Shown piece after piece: positions 34,380 to 43,299 of a DNA stretch of 64,000 nucleotides. A program made the translations under genes and the position numbers. Within the stretch, counting starts at the first letter, position 1; every line of letters begins with the position of its first letter. The stretch is taken from the NCBI RefSeq assembly GCF_013618625.1, contig NZ_JABRWO010000017.1, forward strand, positions 1 through 64,000, in the 5' to 3' direction. Source of the DNA: Bremerella alba. GTDB taxonomy: Bacteria; Planctomycetota; Planctomycetia; Pirellulales; Pirellulaceae. Under the pieces are notes generated by a model. The model was not told the DNA's origin. It worked only from the letters and a program-made list of their open reading frames with translations, and did no database searches.

Positions 34380-36149
34380 GTGAGTACTTCGACTGAAAAA
34401 TCTACGCAAAACCAAGTCATGCTAGGCGCCGACATTATGATCGAATCGCTGGTACGACATGGCGTAGAAGTACTCTTCGCTTATCCCGGCGGTTGCAGCA
34501 TGCCGTTGCATCAGGCCCTGACGCGTTACAAAGACAAGATCCGCACGATCCTTCCTCGTCACGAACAAGGGGGCGCTTTCGCTGCCCAGGGCGTGGCTCG
34601 TTCGACCGGTAAGGTCGGTGCCGCCATGGCCACGAGTGGTCCTGGTGCGACGAATCTCGTGACGGCCATCGCCGATGCCAAGCTCGACAGCATCCCGCTG
34701 ATCGCCATCAGTGCCCAGGTTCCGCGTGCCGTCATCGGTAGCGACGCGTTCCAGGAAACGCCGATCGTCGAAGTTTGTCGTGGCATTACCAAGCACCATT
34801 ACCTGGTGACCGACATCAAAGACCTGTGTCGGATCATGAAGGAAGCCTTTCACATCGCCACGACCGGTCGGCCTGGCCCTGTGCTGATCGACATCCCGAA
34901 AGACGTCCAGCTCGAACAAACGGTGCCCGATTGGGACTGCGAAATGGACCTGCCTGGCTACAACATCTCTTCGCGGATTGCCAAGCCGGAACAAATCCGT
35001 CAGGTTGCCGCCGCGATCAAGCGTGCCAAGCGTCCGATCATCTACGCCGGTGGTGGTATCATCACTTCGGAAGCTTCCCAGGAACTGCGAGAACTGGTTA
35101 AGAAGACCGGCATTCCGACCACGATGACCGTGATGGGATTAGGCGTGCTGCCGAATTCCGATCCACTGTCGCTCGACATGCTCGGCATGCACGGCACCGT
35201 TTACGCCAACCTGGCCGTGAGCGAGTGCGATCTTTTGATCGGTCTGGGCGTTCGCTTCGACGACCGCGTGACCGGCAAGCTCACCGAGTTTGCCAAGGAC
35301 GCCAAGATCGTCCATATCGATATCGACCCAGGCGAGCTCAACAAGAACAAGATCGCCCACATCCCGGTCGTTAGCGATTTGAAGCCAGCCCTGAAAATGC
35401 TGAACGAAGTGGTCGAAGCCCCGGAAGATATTTCCGATTGGGTCGCCCACTGTCAAGACATGAAAAAGACCGATCCGCTGACCTACAACAAGGACTTCGA
35501 CGGCATCTTGCAGCAGCACGCCATCGCTGAACTTTCGCGGATCACCCAAGAACGCGAAACGATCATCTCGGTAGGCGTCGGCCAGCACCAGATGTGGGCG
35601 GCTCAGTTCTACCAGTTCAAAAAGCCACGCACGTGGATGTCGAGCAGCGGATTGGGCACGATGGGCTTCGGTCTTCCAGCGGCCATGGGCGCCCAGGCAG
35701 CGAACCCCGATGCGTTGTGTATCGACATCGAAGGGGACGGCAGTTTCCAGATGAATATCCAGGAACTGGCAACCTGCTACTGCGAAAACCTGCCGGTGAA
35801 AGTGCTGCTGCTCAACAATCAGCATCTTGGCATGGTGGTGCAGTGGGAAGACCGCTTCATGTCCGGTAACCGAGCCCATACTTACCTGGGCCCGATTCAC
35901 CACGAAGAATGGTACGGCAAGGGTGAAGACATCTACCCGAAAGAGACCTACCCGAACTTCGTCCAGATCGCCAAAGGCTACGGCTGCGGCGGGGCAACCA
36001 TCCGGGCCAAGAAGGACCTGCTTCCAGCCCTGGAAGAGATGATCGCCTACGATGGCCCGTACGTGCTCGACGTTCAGGTTCCTTATCAGGAACAGGTGCT
36101 GCCGATGATCCCGAGCGGCATGACCGTCAAGGAAATGATCCGCTCGTAA
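34380..36149 (+). CDS. ilvB: acetolactate synthase, large subunit type
   Basis: Thiamine-diphosphate enzyme for branched-chain amino acid synthesis in the cytoplasm. The catalytic Glu is in [15 protein letters not shown]. Other signatures are [16 protein letters not shown], the FAD-region [12 protein letters not shown], and the TPP motif [17 protein letters not shown] ending in [14 protein letters not shown] at 34380 is chosen because GGAGA lies about 6 bases upstream and the family N terminus ([16 protein letters not shown]) begins 13 residues later; the frame is open to 34269. At 589 aa the length is normal. No regulatory small subunit (ilvN) gene or ilvC is adjacent. A terminator follows. 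Confidence 0.94.
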   Translation: MSTSTEKSTQNQVMLGADIMIESLVRHGVEVLFAYPGGCSMPLHQALTRYKDKIRTILPRHEQGGAFAAQGVARSTGKVGAAMATSGPGATNLVTAIADAKLDSIPLIAISAQVPRAVIGSDAFQETPIVEVCRGITKHHYLVTDIKDLCRIMKEAFHIATTGRPGPVLIDIPKDVQLEQTVPDWDCEMDLPGYNISSRIAKPEQIRQVAAAIKRAKRPIIYAGGGIITSEASQELRELVKKTGIPTTMTVMGLGVLPNSDPLSLDMLGMHGTVYANLAVSECDLLIGLGVRFDDRVTGKLTEFAKDAKIVHIDIDPGELNKNKIAHIPVVSDLKPALKMLNEVVEAPEDISDWVAHCQDMKKTDPLTYNKDFDGILQQHAIAELSRITQERETIISVGVGQHQMWAAQFYQFKKPRTWMSSSGLGTMGFGLPAAMGAQAANPDALCIDIEGDGSFQMNIQELATCYCENLPVKVLLLNNQHLGMVVQWEDRFMSGNRAHTYLGPIHHEEWYGKGEDIYPKETYPNFVQIAKGYGCGGATIRAKKDLLPALEEMIAYDGPYVLDVQVPYQEQVLPMIPSGMTVKEMIRS

Positions 36150-36178
36150 GCCGAGCCAAGCAAATTGAATTCAGAAGA

Positions 36179-36208
36179 ACAGGGAGCGCGAAATGGCTCC
36201 CTGTTTTT
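36179..36208 (+). terminator. Rho-independent terminator
   Basis: ACAGGGAGC (36179-36187) pairs with GCTCCCTGT (36196-36204) and is followed by TTTT. It ends the ilvB transcript shortly before the convergent gene at 36219. Confidence 0.88.
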
Positions 36209-36218
36209 ATGCCTGAGT

Positions 36219-36998
36219 TTACGGCTGCTGCGGTTCTTTTTCAATCCAGAGGTGAAAGACTTCCTGCGGCAGCAGCTTTCCGGAAGTTTGACTGGGAGAA
36301 CTAGGGTCGTAAGCTTCGTAAGTGACCAGCGATACCTGTTCGTCGAAATCAAATTCCGATTGCGGCGTATTCAGGACCGGCCCGGAAGTGCGAAACGAGA
36401 TTCGCTGCGGCGTTTCCCCTTCCGACAACGGCGGCAGCTCAAACTGGTTTCTGCCCACGTTGTTCGCGACGAGCCAGCTCGGGGCATTCACCGGAAGGCC
36501 ATGACGAATTCTTCCGCCATGGCCCGGCTTACTGGCCGTGATGCAGATGCGCCATTGGCTCTTATTTTGGGAAGGCGTGAACTGAAACGTTTGAGAAATG
36601 GTGTAAGTCCCAGGCGGCAACTTGATCCCTGAGACTGGGTGGTACTTATTCGTTGGATCGCGATCAGGAGGAAGATCCTTCCAATCGTACTTCACCCGAT
36701 AGTCCCTCCCTTCTGGCAGATGAACCCGCCAGCGTCCCATCCGCTCGAAAGGACTTACCATCGCGCAAACGTAGATCTTGCGGGGATCAACGACGTTAAG
36801 CAACTGATTCGCTTGGCGAAGTTGCCGCAGTTCCTCGCGTAGCGTTACCGTTTGCGCTTTCCATTTTGCCCGTTCGCCAATCATGGCAAATAAGGCAACA
36901 AACAGTGCACAAACCGTCATCAGCCCTAGTAGAGCGAGGATCGAGAATCGCAATGGTCGTGGTGAAGGATTCGTGGTGGCCTGGTCGGTGGTGTTCAT
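36219..36998 (-). CDS. membrane-anchored hypothetical protein, paralogue of 41181-41981
   Basis: Single-pass protein of 259 aa. A proline-rich N terminus precedes LRFSILALLGLMTVCALFVA, a membrane helix, then a short coiled coil (QTVTLREELRQLRQANQLL). The periplasmic part opens with LLNVVDPRKIYV and GRWRVHLPEGRDYRVKYDW and ends with PQEVFHLWIEKEP. All of these blocks recur in the product of 41181-41981 (RFSILTIFLI, LLNVTDDSQIYV, WQWRVYLPEGAQYQIKYDY, FEIFRLWIEREP), so the two are paralogues of one unnamed family. It lies 36 bases downstream of the VWA gene and is probably co-transcribed with it. Function unknown. Confidence 0.8.
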   Translation of the reverse strand: MNTTDQATTNPSPRPLRFSILALLGLMTVCALFVALFAMIGERAKWKAQTVTLREELRQLRQANQLLNVVDPRKIYVCAMVSPFERMGRWRVHLPEGRDYRVKYDWKDLPPDRDPTNKYHPVSGIKLPPGTYTISQTFQFTPSQNKSQWRICITASKPGHGGRIRHGLPVNAPSWLVANNVGRNQFELPPLSEGETPQRISFRTSGPVLNTPQSEFDFDEQVSLVTYEAYDPSSPSQTSGKLLPQEVFHLWIEKEPQQP

Positions 36999-37034
36999 GG
37001 GGCATAGTGTAACGACACAACTGCCAGCACACTA

Positions 37035-38978
37035 CTAAAGCTTAGGAATGGGCACCTTTTGGTCGCTCTTGCGGCGGCGGACGTCGAAGTAATACGGCAC
37101 CAGCGTCGAGCCAAAGCCTCGCTTGACTTCCCAGGCAGCTCGGGTTGCCCATGGGGTTCCCTGATACTCTTGGGTGACAAAGGTGAGCAACTGCTTCGCA
37201 CGATCGGCATCGGCCTGCGTTTTATCGGCGGCGACCAGTTCCTTCCGTGTCCGCAGTTCCCAGCCGCGAAACTCCAGGTATTCTGCTCGATCGGGGTTAG
37301 GTGGCGTGGGGTTTTTCAGAAACAGCTCGCTGCTCACGCCATACTCGTAGGCGCGACAGCGATAGGCATAAAGCTGTCCGAGAATTAGGTCGAAGTTGGC
37401 TTGCCAGCGAATAGAGACCGAGTTGTCGCGAAGCTCCACGTTCTTTTCCATGACCTTAATCGCTTCGTCGAGATATCGCCCGTAGGGGATGACCTCGGAT
37501 TGCTCCTTGCGAACCTGATTGGCCATCTCTTGCGGATTGCGGCTGTACCAGTGGCGAATGGTCAGGACGTTGGCCCGATCCTCTTGAAAGGGGTTCAGGT
37601 CATACACGACCTTCGTCACCAGGCTCTTGAGCGGGTCTCCTTTGATCTCGGCGACCTGCTCGGCCCGGGGTCGTAAGTCAGGTCGGAAATAGTCCATCGT
37701 TTTCGGATCAAACTTGCGATCGGTCACGCGGTGAATTTTGTCTTCCTGCCCCGGAAGCATGAAAAACCGCCCGCCTGTTTCCTTGGCCATGCGAACTTGT
37801 TCGTACGGTCCAAAGCCAGCCGTCATGGCATCCCAGCGTTTGCCGTAGCCGTCGGTCTGAAGTTGTTCGACGAAAGCCGTTTCCGGGCCTCGGTCGATTT
37901 TCAGCAAATGCATTTCACCATCGAAAGGATGCCGCCACTGATAGTGAGCATGGGGATAGCCGAACATGGCCTCGCGGCCCATCACGAACAATCGACAGTC
38001 CATTTGCTGAGCCGTCTTGATGACGTTTTCAAGCTGCGACTGATTGTCGCCCGGGTTGCCACTTTCGTCGGAAACCAAAATCATGGCGATCTTGCGATCG
38101 GCGATGTTGGCGTACTTTTTGTGTTGGGCTAATGCTTCCATGATGGCAGAGCAACTCATCTCTTCGCCGGAAGTATCGACCTGAATTTTGTCGATCGCGC
38201 TTTGAATCTCGCTGAGCACCGCAGTTGGTGCAGGCGTCAACAATTGGAAACCTTGACCATAGCTGGTGATCGCGGTCGTCAGCATGTCGCCCTGCCCTTC
38301 TTCGGTCAGGCCGATCTCCTGGTACACGCGTGAAATTCGCCCGCGAATGATTTGTTGGTCATCCTTCATGCTTTCCGACTGATCGAATAGCCAAATCACT
38401 AAGACCTTATTTTTCGAGAGCATCCAAATCAGCTCCTGGGCGATTTGGTCCATCGCTTCCTGGTAGTCGGAAACGACTTCCTGAGCCGAGCCAATGGTCC
38501 CCGAGGGGATCTCTTGAATGAGCGAATCGGTGTCTTTCGAGATCATGGCGATGTCGCTCAGTTGAACATCGACCGTTTCCGTGGGATCAATCGCTTGCTC
38601 CTGCAGCACGGGGGCCGACAACGACGCAGCGACCAGGCCCCCCATTCCCATTTCGGAAACAGGCATGGATGCCTCGGCCATTTCCGTTGAAATCTCATTC
38701 GATTGATCGAGTTCGATTTCAAACATTTCCAGGTCTTCGGTCATGTCCGGCTCGATCACCGTCAGCAATTGCGGCGGCTGAGAGGGGCCGACGAGTGTGA
38801 ACATCGCCAGAAAAACCACCAGGGCAAAATGAAATATGAACGAAGTCAAAAACGCGATCGAATTATAGGCAGCATGTGCCGCAGAACGCAGCAGCCCGCG
38901 CGGTGCAACATCGTGCGTTTCAATCTGAGGACCCGACGACGAAGAGGCCGGAAGCGGAGCGGCTGGAAGAATTGGCAT
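37035..38978 (-). CDS. membrane-anchored VWA-domain protein
   Basis: Large protein (647 aa from ATG 38978; a TTG at 38993 is the alternative) with one N-terminal membrane helix (SIAFLTSFIFHFALVVFLAM). An acidic Met-rich stretch follows, then a von Willebrand A domain. The metal-ion-dependent adhesion site is visible as DQSES (Asp199) after VLVIWLF, with a later Thr/Asp pair (DTSGEEMSC, MILVSDESGNPGD). After the VWA fold, ETGGRFFMLPGQED and several charged helical stretches lead to a TPR-like C terminus. VWA proteins bind partners through Mg2+. The gene precedes the WRVxLPEG-family gene by 36 bases, suggesting a pair. Its role is unknown; a cell-envelope location is inferred from the helix. 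Confidence 0.85.
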   Translation of the reverse strand: MPILPAAPLPASSSSGPQIETHDVAPRGLLRSAAHAAYNSIAFLTSFIFHFALVVFLAMFTLVGPSQPPQLLTVIEPDMTEDLEMFEIELDQSNEISTEMAEASMPVSEMGMGGLVAASLSAPVLQEQAIDPTETVDVQLSDIAMISKDTDSLIQEIPSGTIGSAQEVVSDYQEAMDQIAQELIWMLSKNKVLVIWLFDQSESMKDDQQIIRGRISRVYQEIGLTEEGQGDMLTTAITSYGQGFQLLTPAPTAVLSEIQSAIDKIQVDTSGEEMSCSAIMEALAQHKKYANIADRKIAMILVSDESGNPGDNQSQLENVIKTAQQMDCRLFVMGREAMFGYPHAHYQWRHPFDGEMHLLKIDRGPETAFVEQLQTDGYGKRWDAMTAGFGPYEQVRMAKETGGRFFMLPGQEDKIHRVTDRKFDPKTMDYFRPDLRPRAEQVAEIKGDPLKSLVTKVVYDLNPFQEDRANVLTIRHWYSRNPQEMANQVRKEQSEVIPYGRYLDEAIKVMEKNVELRDNSVSIRWQANFDLILGQLYAYRCRAYEYGVSSELFLKNPTPPNPDRAEYLEFRGWELRTRKELVAADKTQADADRAKQLLTFVTQEYQGTPWATRAAWEVKRGFGSTLVPYYFDVRRRKSDQKVPIPKL

Positions 38979-39147
38979 GGGCCTGCCTGGCAATAGGGAG
39001 GGAACGTCAAGTCAATAAGATTCAACATATCAAGCAATTGTTATGCCTTGCACCCTTTTTTGCAGATTTTGCAGCGAAGGTTATGGTGCCTAATCACTTC
39101 AAGTCGAATCGCCTGACACACGTGCCGCCTAGCGCGACACGGTATGA

Positions 39148-39786
39148 TTAGTAGCCCAACAACCGCAAAGCTGTCTCGACTTGGTGTTCCAATTGTTTTT
39201 TGGTTGCCTTGGGAGTGCGGTCGAAGAGGGCTCCCAAGTGATTACGTGCCAGGGCTGCCCCCAGCAGCGTCGTGGTCATTTGCTCGATGTCTTCCACTTG
39301 GGGGCCGATTCCTTCGTCTCGGGCTCGCTCGACCGCTTCGGCCAAGTAACGCCGGGCTTTCGAGATCACGCGTTCATGAAAATCGCGGGCCAGCTTCGGC
39401 GTTCGTTCGGCTTCCGAGATTAACAGCCGCGTCAGGCGTACTTGCCGCGTCGTCATGATGAACTGGACCATCGCATGTAGCCGCCTTCGAAGCTCGGCCT
39501 TGGCATCTTCGCTTGGTGCGGGTTGGTCGTTCTCCCACGGAGAATCCCACAAGCCGCCCACCATGGCAGCAAACAGATGCTCCTTGTCGGGATATTTGGC
39601 ATAGAGTGTCTTCTTGGACATCCCCGCCGATTTCGCGATTTCCTCCATGGTCGCCGCGCCGTAGCCTGTCGTGGTGAACACCTCTTCCGCCGCCCTTAAC
39701 AGACGCTGACAGCGTTCTTTCTCGGTGTAAACAGGGGGACGGCCAGGTTTGGCCTTCTCTTGTTCCGAGGATGCGGGTTTCGTCAT
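39148..39786 (-). CDS. TetR/AcrR family transcriptional regulator
   Basis: One-component repressor of 212 aa. The N-terminal helix-turn-helix is RLLRAAEEVFTTTGYGAATM followed by EEIAKSAGMSKKTLYAKYPDKEHLF. The C-terminal ligand domain contains the AefR-like block LLISEAERTPKLARDFHERV. The start at 39786 (MTKPASSEQ) gives a normal N terminus; an in-frame ATG at 39825 is also possible, and would lie 5 bases from the operator. It is divergent from an MFS drug exporter, and the space between holds a perfect 16-bp palindrome (39830-39845), so it most likely represses the exporter and itself. Confidence 0.93.
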   Translation of the reverse strand: MTKPASSEQEKAKPGRPPVYTEKERCQRLLRAAEEVFTTTGYGAATMEEIAKSAGMSKKTLYAKYPDKEHLFAAMVGGLWDSPWENDQPAPSEDAKAELRRRLHAMVQFIMTTRQVRLTRLLISEAERTPKLARDFHERVISKARRYLAEAVERARDEGIGPQVEDIEQMTTTLLGAALARNHLGALFDRTPKATKKQLEHQVETALRLLGY

Positions 39787-39829
39787 AAACGTTGACTTCA
39801 AAGAAGAGGACGAGTAATGTTCCATTTAA

Positions 39830-39845
39830 GAAACGATATCGTTTC
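39830..39845. promoter_or_regulatory. palindromic TetR-type operator
   Basis: GAAACGATATCGTTTC is a perfect 16-bp palindrome in the 118-base space between the divergent tetR-type and MFS genes. Size, symmetry and position are typical of a TetR-family operator. Binding itself is inferred. Confidence 0.75.
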
Positions 39846-39904
39846 CAATATTCACAATCAAGTGAAAAATTTTGACGTACTGATTTTCATTCGCAGGACG
39901 CACC

Positions 39905-41164
39905 ATGACTTCGCGGAAAATTCATCCTTGGCTGATCGCTCCCATCTTGGGAATCCTGGGGGCCGTTGGTCCCTTGGCCATCGATCTTTACCTGCCGGGG
40001 ATGCCGCAGATCACTGCCGAGTTAGGCATCAGCGAAGGGGTCGGACAATTCAGCCTGATGACCTTTCTGGCCGGGCTGATGATCGGACAATTATTCCTTG
40101 GCCCGGTCTCCGATCGCATCGGGCGCAAGCCGATGATCATCGCCGGAATGCTGTTGTTTGCGGCCGCGTCGCTGGGCTGTGCGTTTGTCCAAAACGGCGA
40201 ACAGCTGTTAACGCTGCGGTTCATTCAAGGGCTCGGGGGTTCGATCGGTCGCGTGATTGGAATGGCCGTGGTGCGCGATCTGTACACCGGACCTACCGCC
40301 GCGAAGTTGGTGGGCATGATGATGCTGGTGCTCGGCCTGGCCCCGATCTTGGGGCCTCTGTTGGGGTCGACTATTTTGCTGTTCGCTTCGTGGCGTTGGA
40401 TCTTTGTATTTCTCGCGTTATTCGGCTTGGGCTGTATCGTACTCGTGCTGACGCTCATGCCAGAGACCCGCTTGCCAGAGCAGCGGACATCGAGCCACCC
40501 AGTTGCTGCGATACGCAATTACGGCATGCTCCTTTTCAGCCGACAATATATGCCGTACGTGGCCACCATGGCCCTGGCCCAGGCAGGCATCTACGCCTAC
40601 CTGACCGGTTCGTCCTTCGTGTTTATTAACATCCATGGCGTCTCGCCGACGCTTTACAGTGTTATTTTTGCATCCAACGCGGTGGGCCTGATGATTGGTG
40701 CTCAGAGTGGTCCGCGGCTGCTGGGGCGTTTCCGCGCCGAGACCATCATCCGCACCGCCTTGGCTACTTATATGTTGGCGGCCGTAACGCTTCTATCGCT
40801 CGAGATGGCAGGCGAAATGAACGTGGTGCTGCTATCGGCGTTGCTGTTTGTGATCATCATGTCGATCGGTTTCATCTTGCCCCTGTGCGGCGTGATGGCC
40901 TTGGAAGCCCACGGCAAGATATCCGGTACAGCCGCCGCCATGATGGGTGCGTGTCAGTTCTTCTTCGGTACGATTGCCGCGTTGGTGATCGGCTTAACGG
41001 CCAATGGAACGGCGATCCCAATGGCCGTCACCATCGCGTTTGCCAGTATCGCCGCAGGCATCACGGCTCACTGGGCGTTTCCGAAAGAAGCTATTGAAGA
41101 AGATGTCGACCTATCGACCGACACATTGCAGCCGGTCCCAGCCGAGTCTGGCAAGTGGCAATGA
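39905..41164 (+). CDS. Bcr/CflA-type MFS drug exporter
   Basis: Proton-driven 12-helix exporter (419 aa) of the drug:H+ antiporter-1 group. The first helix ends with GPLAIDLYLPGMPQI, the hallmark of Bcr/CflA proteins. Motif A is LFLGPVSDRIGRKPM in loop 2-3. Motif C-like GLAPILGPLLGSTIL lies in helix 5, and WRWIFVFLALFG follows. Substrates of the family include bicyclomycin, sulfonamides and chloramphenicol, but the sequence does not identify one here. It is divergently paired with the TetR-type repressor and a palindromic operator, so inducible expression is likely. Confidence 0.93.
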   Translation: MTSRKIHPWLIAPILGILGAVGPLAIDLYLPGMPQITAELGISEGVGQFSLMTFLAGLMIGQLFLGPVSDRIGRKPMIIAGMLLFAAASLGCAFVQNGEQLLTLRFIQGLGGSIGRVIGMAVVRDLYTGPTAAKLVGMMMLVLGLAPILGPLLGSTILLFASWRWIFVFLALFGLGCIVLVLTLMPETRLPEQRTSSHPVAAIRNYGMLLFSRQYMPYVATMALAQAGIYAYLTGSSFVFINIHGVSPTLYSVIFASNAVGLMIGAQSGPRLLGRFRAETIIRTALATYMLAAVTLLSLEMAGEMNVVLLSALLFVIIMSIGFILPLCGVMALEAHGKISGTAAAMMGACQFFFGTIAALVIGLTANGTAIPMAVTIAFASIAAGITAHWAFPKEAIEEDVDLSTDTLQPVPAESGKWQ

Positions 41165-41180
41165 GCTACGGCAGTAAGCG

Positions 41181-41981
41181 TTAAGGTGATGGCTTCGGCG
41201 GAGGCTCGCGTTCGATCCACAGCCGAAAGATCTCGAACGGCAGATGAAAATCGAGATCGCTTTGACGTTCCGGTTCATAGTCCAAAACTTCCCAACGTAA
41301 CAGTTCTACCGGCTGATCTGCGGCGCATTCTATTTGAGAATAATGCAAGGCAGAAAGAGAGGGCACTTCTGGAGTGATCCGAAACGTCACGCGTTCTCCC
41401 GACGTGCCATCTTCGTCGCTGGTTAGTACATGTCTTAGAAAACGTCCGTCCTCACCAATCACTTTCGCATCGAGCCAACGAACATCGTTTCGCATTAGTC
41501 GGCTCACCACGCGAGTATTCGCGTGGGGTCCGATTGCCGATAGGGTTGACCTCCACTTCGCAATGTGATGGTCTGGCTCGTTTGCAAACATTTGCGTGAT
41601 GACATAATGCCCAGGTGAAAGAGTAAGACTGGTTCTGGTTGTAGGCTTAGGGTCCTTAGGAGGGATGCTGTTGTAGTCGTATTTGATTTGGTACTGGGCT
41701 CCCTCCGGCAAGTAAACTCGCCACTGCCACATCTTTTCGGCAGGCACGCGTAACGGCCGAACGTAGATCTGGGAGTCGTCCGTGACGTTTAATAACTCGT
41801 AGGTTTTGCGGGTCTGTGTCAACTCATCGCGGACATCCAACAGCTGGCTGCGAGATTGGCTATACGCCAAGGCAAGCCCGACAATCGCCGTGATAAGAAA
41901 GATGGTAAGAATGGAAAAGCGGAACCGCTGCCCCGTTGGCTGGGCTTCGACTGTTTCGGTTGCGGGTTTGGTTGTTTCCAT
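41181..41981 (-). CDS. membrane-anchored hypothetical protein, paralogue of 36219-36998
   Basis: Single-pass protein of 266 aa with helix FRFSILTIFLITAIVGLALA, a short heptad stretch (LLDVRDELTQTRKTYELL) and a periplasmic part. It shares the IYVRPLR/WRVYLPEGAQYQIKYD and FEIFRLWIEREP blocks with the 36219-36998 product, at similar spacing and length. It is transcribed towards the MFS gene (16 bases between stops) and has no VWA neighbour, so the paralogues sit in different contexts. I know no named family. Confidence 0.8.
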   Translation of the reverse strand: METTKPATETVEAQPTGQRFRFSILTIFLITAIVGLALAYSQSRSQLLDVRDELTQTRKTYELLNVTDDSQIYVRPLRVPAEKMWQWRVYLPEGAQYQIKYDYNSIPPKDPKPTTRTSLTLSPGHYVITQMFANEPDHHIAKWRSTLSAIGPHANTRVVSRLMRNDVRWLDAKVIGEDGRFLRHVLTSDEDGTSGERVTFRITPEVPSLSALHYSQIECAADQPVELLRWEVLDYEPERQSDLDFHLPFEIFRLWIEREPPPKPSP

Positions 41982-42190
41982 TGGACTTGGTAGCCGGTTC
42001 GATCCGGAAGATGATACCGTCTGATTCCACAGAGCGGATTCAAAAGTTGTAATGCGCTCAGTCTAGCCAATCAGCTGTGGCTTAGGCAATCAACTTTCAA
42101 CGAATTGCCTCACGTCTTCTGGCAAGTTAGGATAAACATTCCTCGACCTGCCTCACCCAATTGAAACTTCTAATACTCGGAGTTACCCCC

Positions 42191-43195
42191 ATGCGTTTTT
42201 CCTCCCTTGCGCTGACTCTGCTAACTTGCGCGGCGATCGTTGGCACGGCTGTGGCTGATGATGTGAAGAAGACCATTGGCGAGATCGAGCGGCTCGATCC
42301 GGCGTTCGATCAGCTGGTTGCGACCGACGCTAAGGTCGAAGTGTTGGCCGATGGGTTCGAGTGGTCGGAAGGGCCTGTTTGGATGCCGAAGGGGTTTCTG
42401 CTGTTCAGCGATATTCCCAATAACCGCATCGTGAAATTCAAGCCTGGGCAGGGGACTGACGTCTTCATGCAGCCTGCCGGGTACACCGGGATGCCCAAGT
42501 TTGAAGGGCGCGAGCCGGGCACCAATGGCCTGGCGATTTCGCCGGAAGGCCACCTGACGATGTGCTGCCACGGCGATCGCAACATCACGCAGATGGTCGA
42601 TGGCGAACGCAAGGTGTTGGTCTCGCACTTCGAAGGGAAGCGGCTCAACAGCCCTAACGATTTGGTGTATCACTCTAACGGCGATCTCTACTTCACCGAT
42701 CCTCCGTACGGCCTGCCAGGCGGATTGAACGGAAAGGATGCCGATCTCGACTATTGCGGCGTCTATCGGTTTTCCAAAGAGGGTCAATTGACGCTGCTGA
42801 CCAAAGAGTGCCCTCGACCGAACGGGATCGCTTTCTCTCCGGACGAAAAAACGCTGTATGTGGCCGACTCGCAAGAGTGCCACTGGAAAGCTTTCCCCGT
42901 GAACGACGATAGCACGCTGGGCGAAAGTAAGATGTTCTACGACGCCGCCCAGTGGAAAGGAAAACGTCCCGGCGGCAGCGATGGCCTGAAGGTCGACACC
43001 GACGGCAACGTCTGGGCAACCGGCCCTGGTGGTGTGCTGGTCTTCAATGCCGAAGGCAAGCTGCTGGGTCGAATCAGCACCGGCGAACGCACCGCCAACT
43101 GTGCGTTTGGCCCGGACGGCATGCTTTATATGACGGCCGACATGTATCTCTGCCGCGTGAAGACCAACGCGAAGGGACTGATCGGGTCGAAGTAG
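42191..43195 (+). CDS. exported SMP-30/gluconolactonase family protein
   Basis: Six-bladed propeller lactonase-type enzyme with a signal peptide (MRFSSLALTLLTCAAIVGTA, then VADD). Metal-site blocks are FEWSEGPVWMPKGFLLFSDI (Glu), NSPNDLVYHSNGDLYFTDPP (Asn), RPNGIAFSPDEKTLYVAD (Asn) and GGSDGLKVDTDGNVWATGPGG (Asp). These are the calcium ligands and catalytic Asp of SMP-30 enzymes. The start at ATG 42191 is preferred to TTG 42161, because it begins the signal peptide. Likely hydrolyses a sugar lactone in the periplasm. Confidence 0.92.
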   Translation: MRFSSLALTLLTCAAIVGTAVADDVKKTIGEIERLDPAFDQLVATDAKVEVLADGFEWSEGPVWMPKGFLLFSDIPNNRIVKFKPGQGTDVFMQPAGYTGMPKFEGREPGTNGLAISPEGHLTMCCHGDRNITQMVDGERKVLVSHFEGKRLNSPNDLVYHSNGDLYFTDPPYGLPGGLNGKDADLDYCGVYRFSKEGQLTLLTKECPRPNGIAFSPDEKTLYVADSQECHWKAFPVNDDSTLGESKMFYDAAQWKGKRPGGSDGLKVDTDGNVWATGPGGVLVFNAEGKLLGRISTGERTANCAFGPDGMLYMTADMYLCRVKTNAKGLIGSK

Positions 43196-43215
43196 GCTCA
43201 GCCGTTGGCTGGCAA

Positions 43216-43293
43216 GGGTCCGCTGTGCGGACCGAAATCTGGTTGGTAGGTTATAGGTTTTCCACTCCGATTTCGCGCCCGCTTAGCGGACCC
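43216..43293. repeat. fold-back element upstream of KaiC-like gene
   Basis: GGGTCCGC (43216-43223) can pair either with the near arm (GCGGACC, 43227-43233, 3-base loop) or with GCGGACCC at 43286-43293. The right arm continues into CTACG and ends 6 bases before the start codon of the next gene. The right end, GCGGACCCTACG, matches the ends of the other GTAGG elements. Confidence 0.65.
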
Positions 43294-43299
43294 TACGTT

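Noticed and set aside
35139-35903. Minus-strand frame of 254 aa over ilvB
   Set aside because: It is antisense to clear thiamine-enzyme motifs and has no domain features of its own.
36179-36208. Regulatory RNA hairpin after ilvB
   Set aside because: The stem is followed by a T-run and sits directly after a stop codon, so a plain terminator is the simpler explanation.
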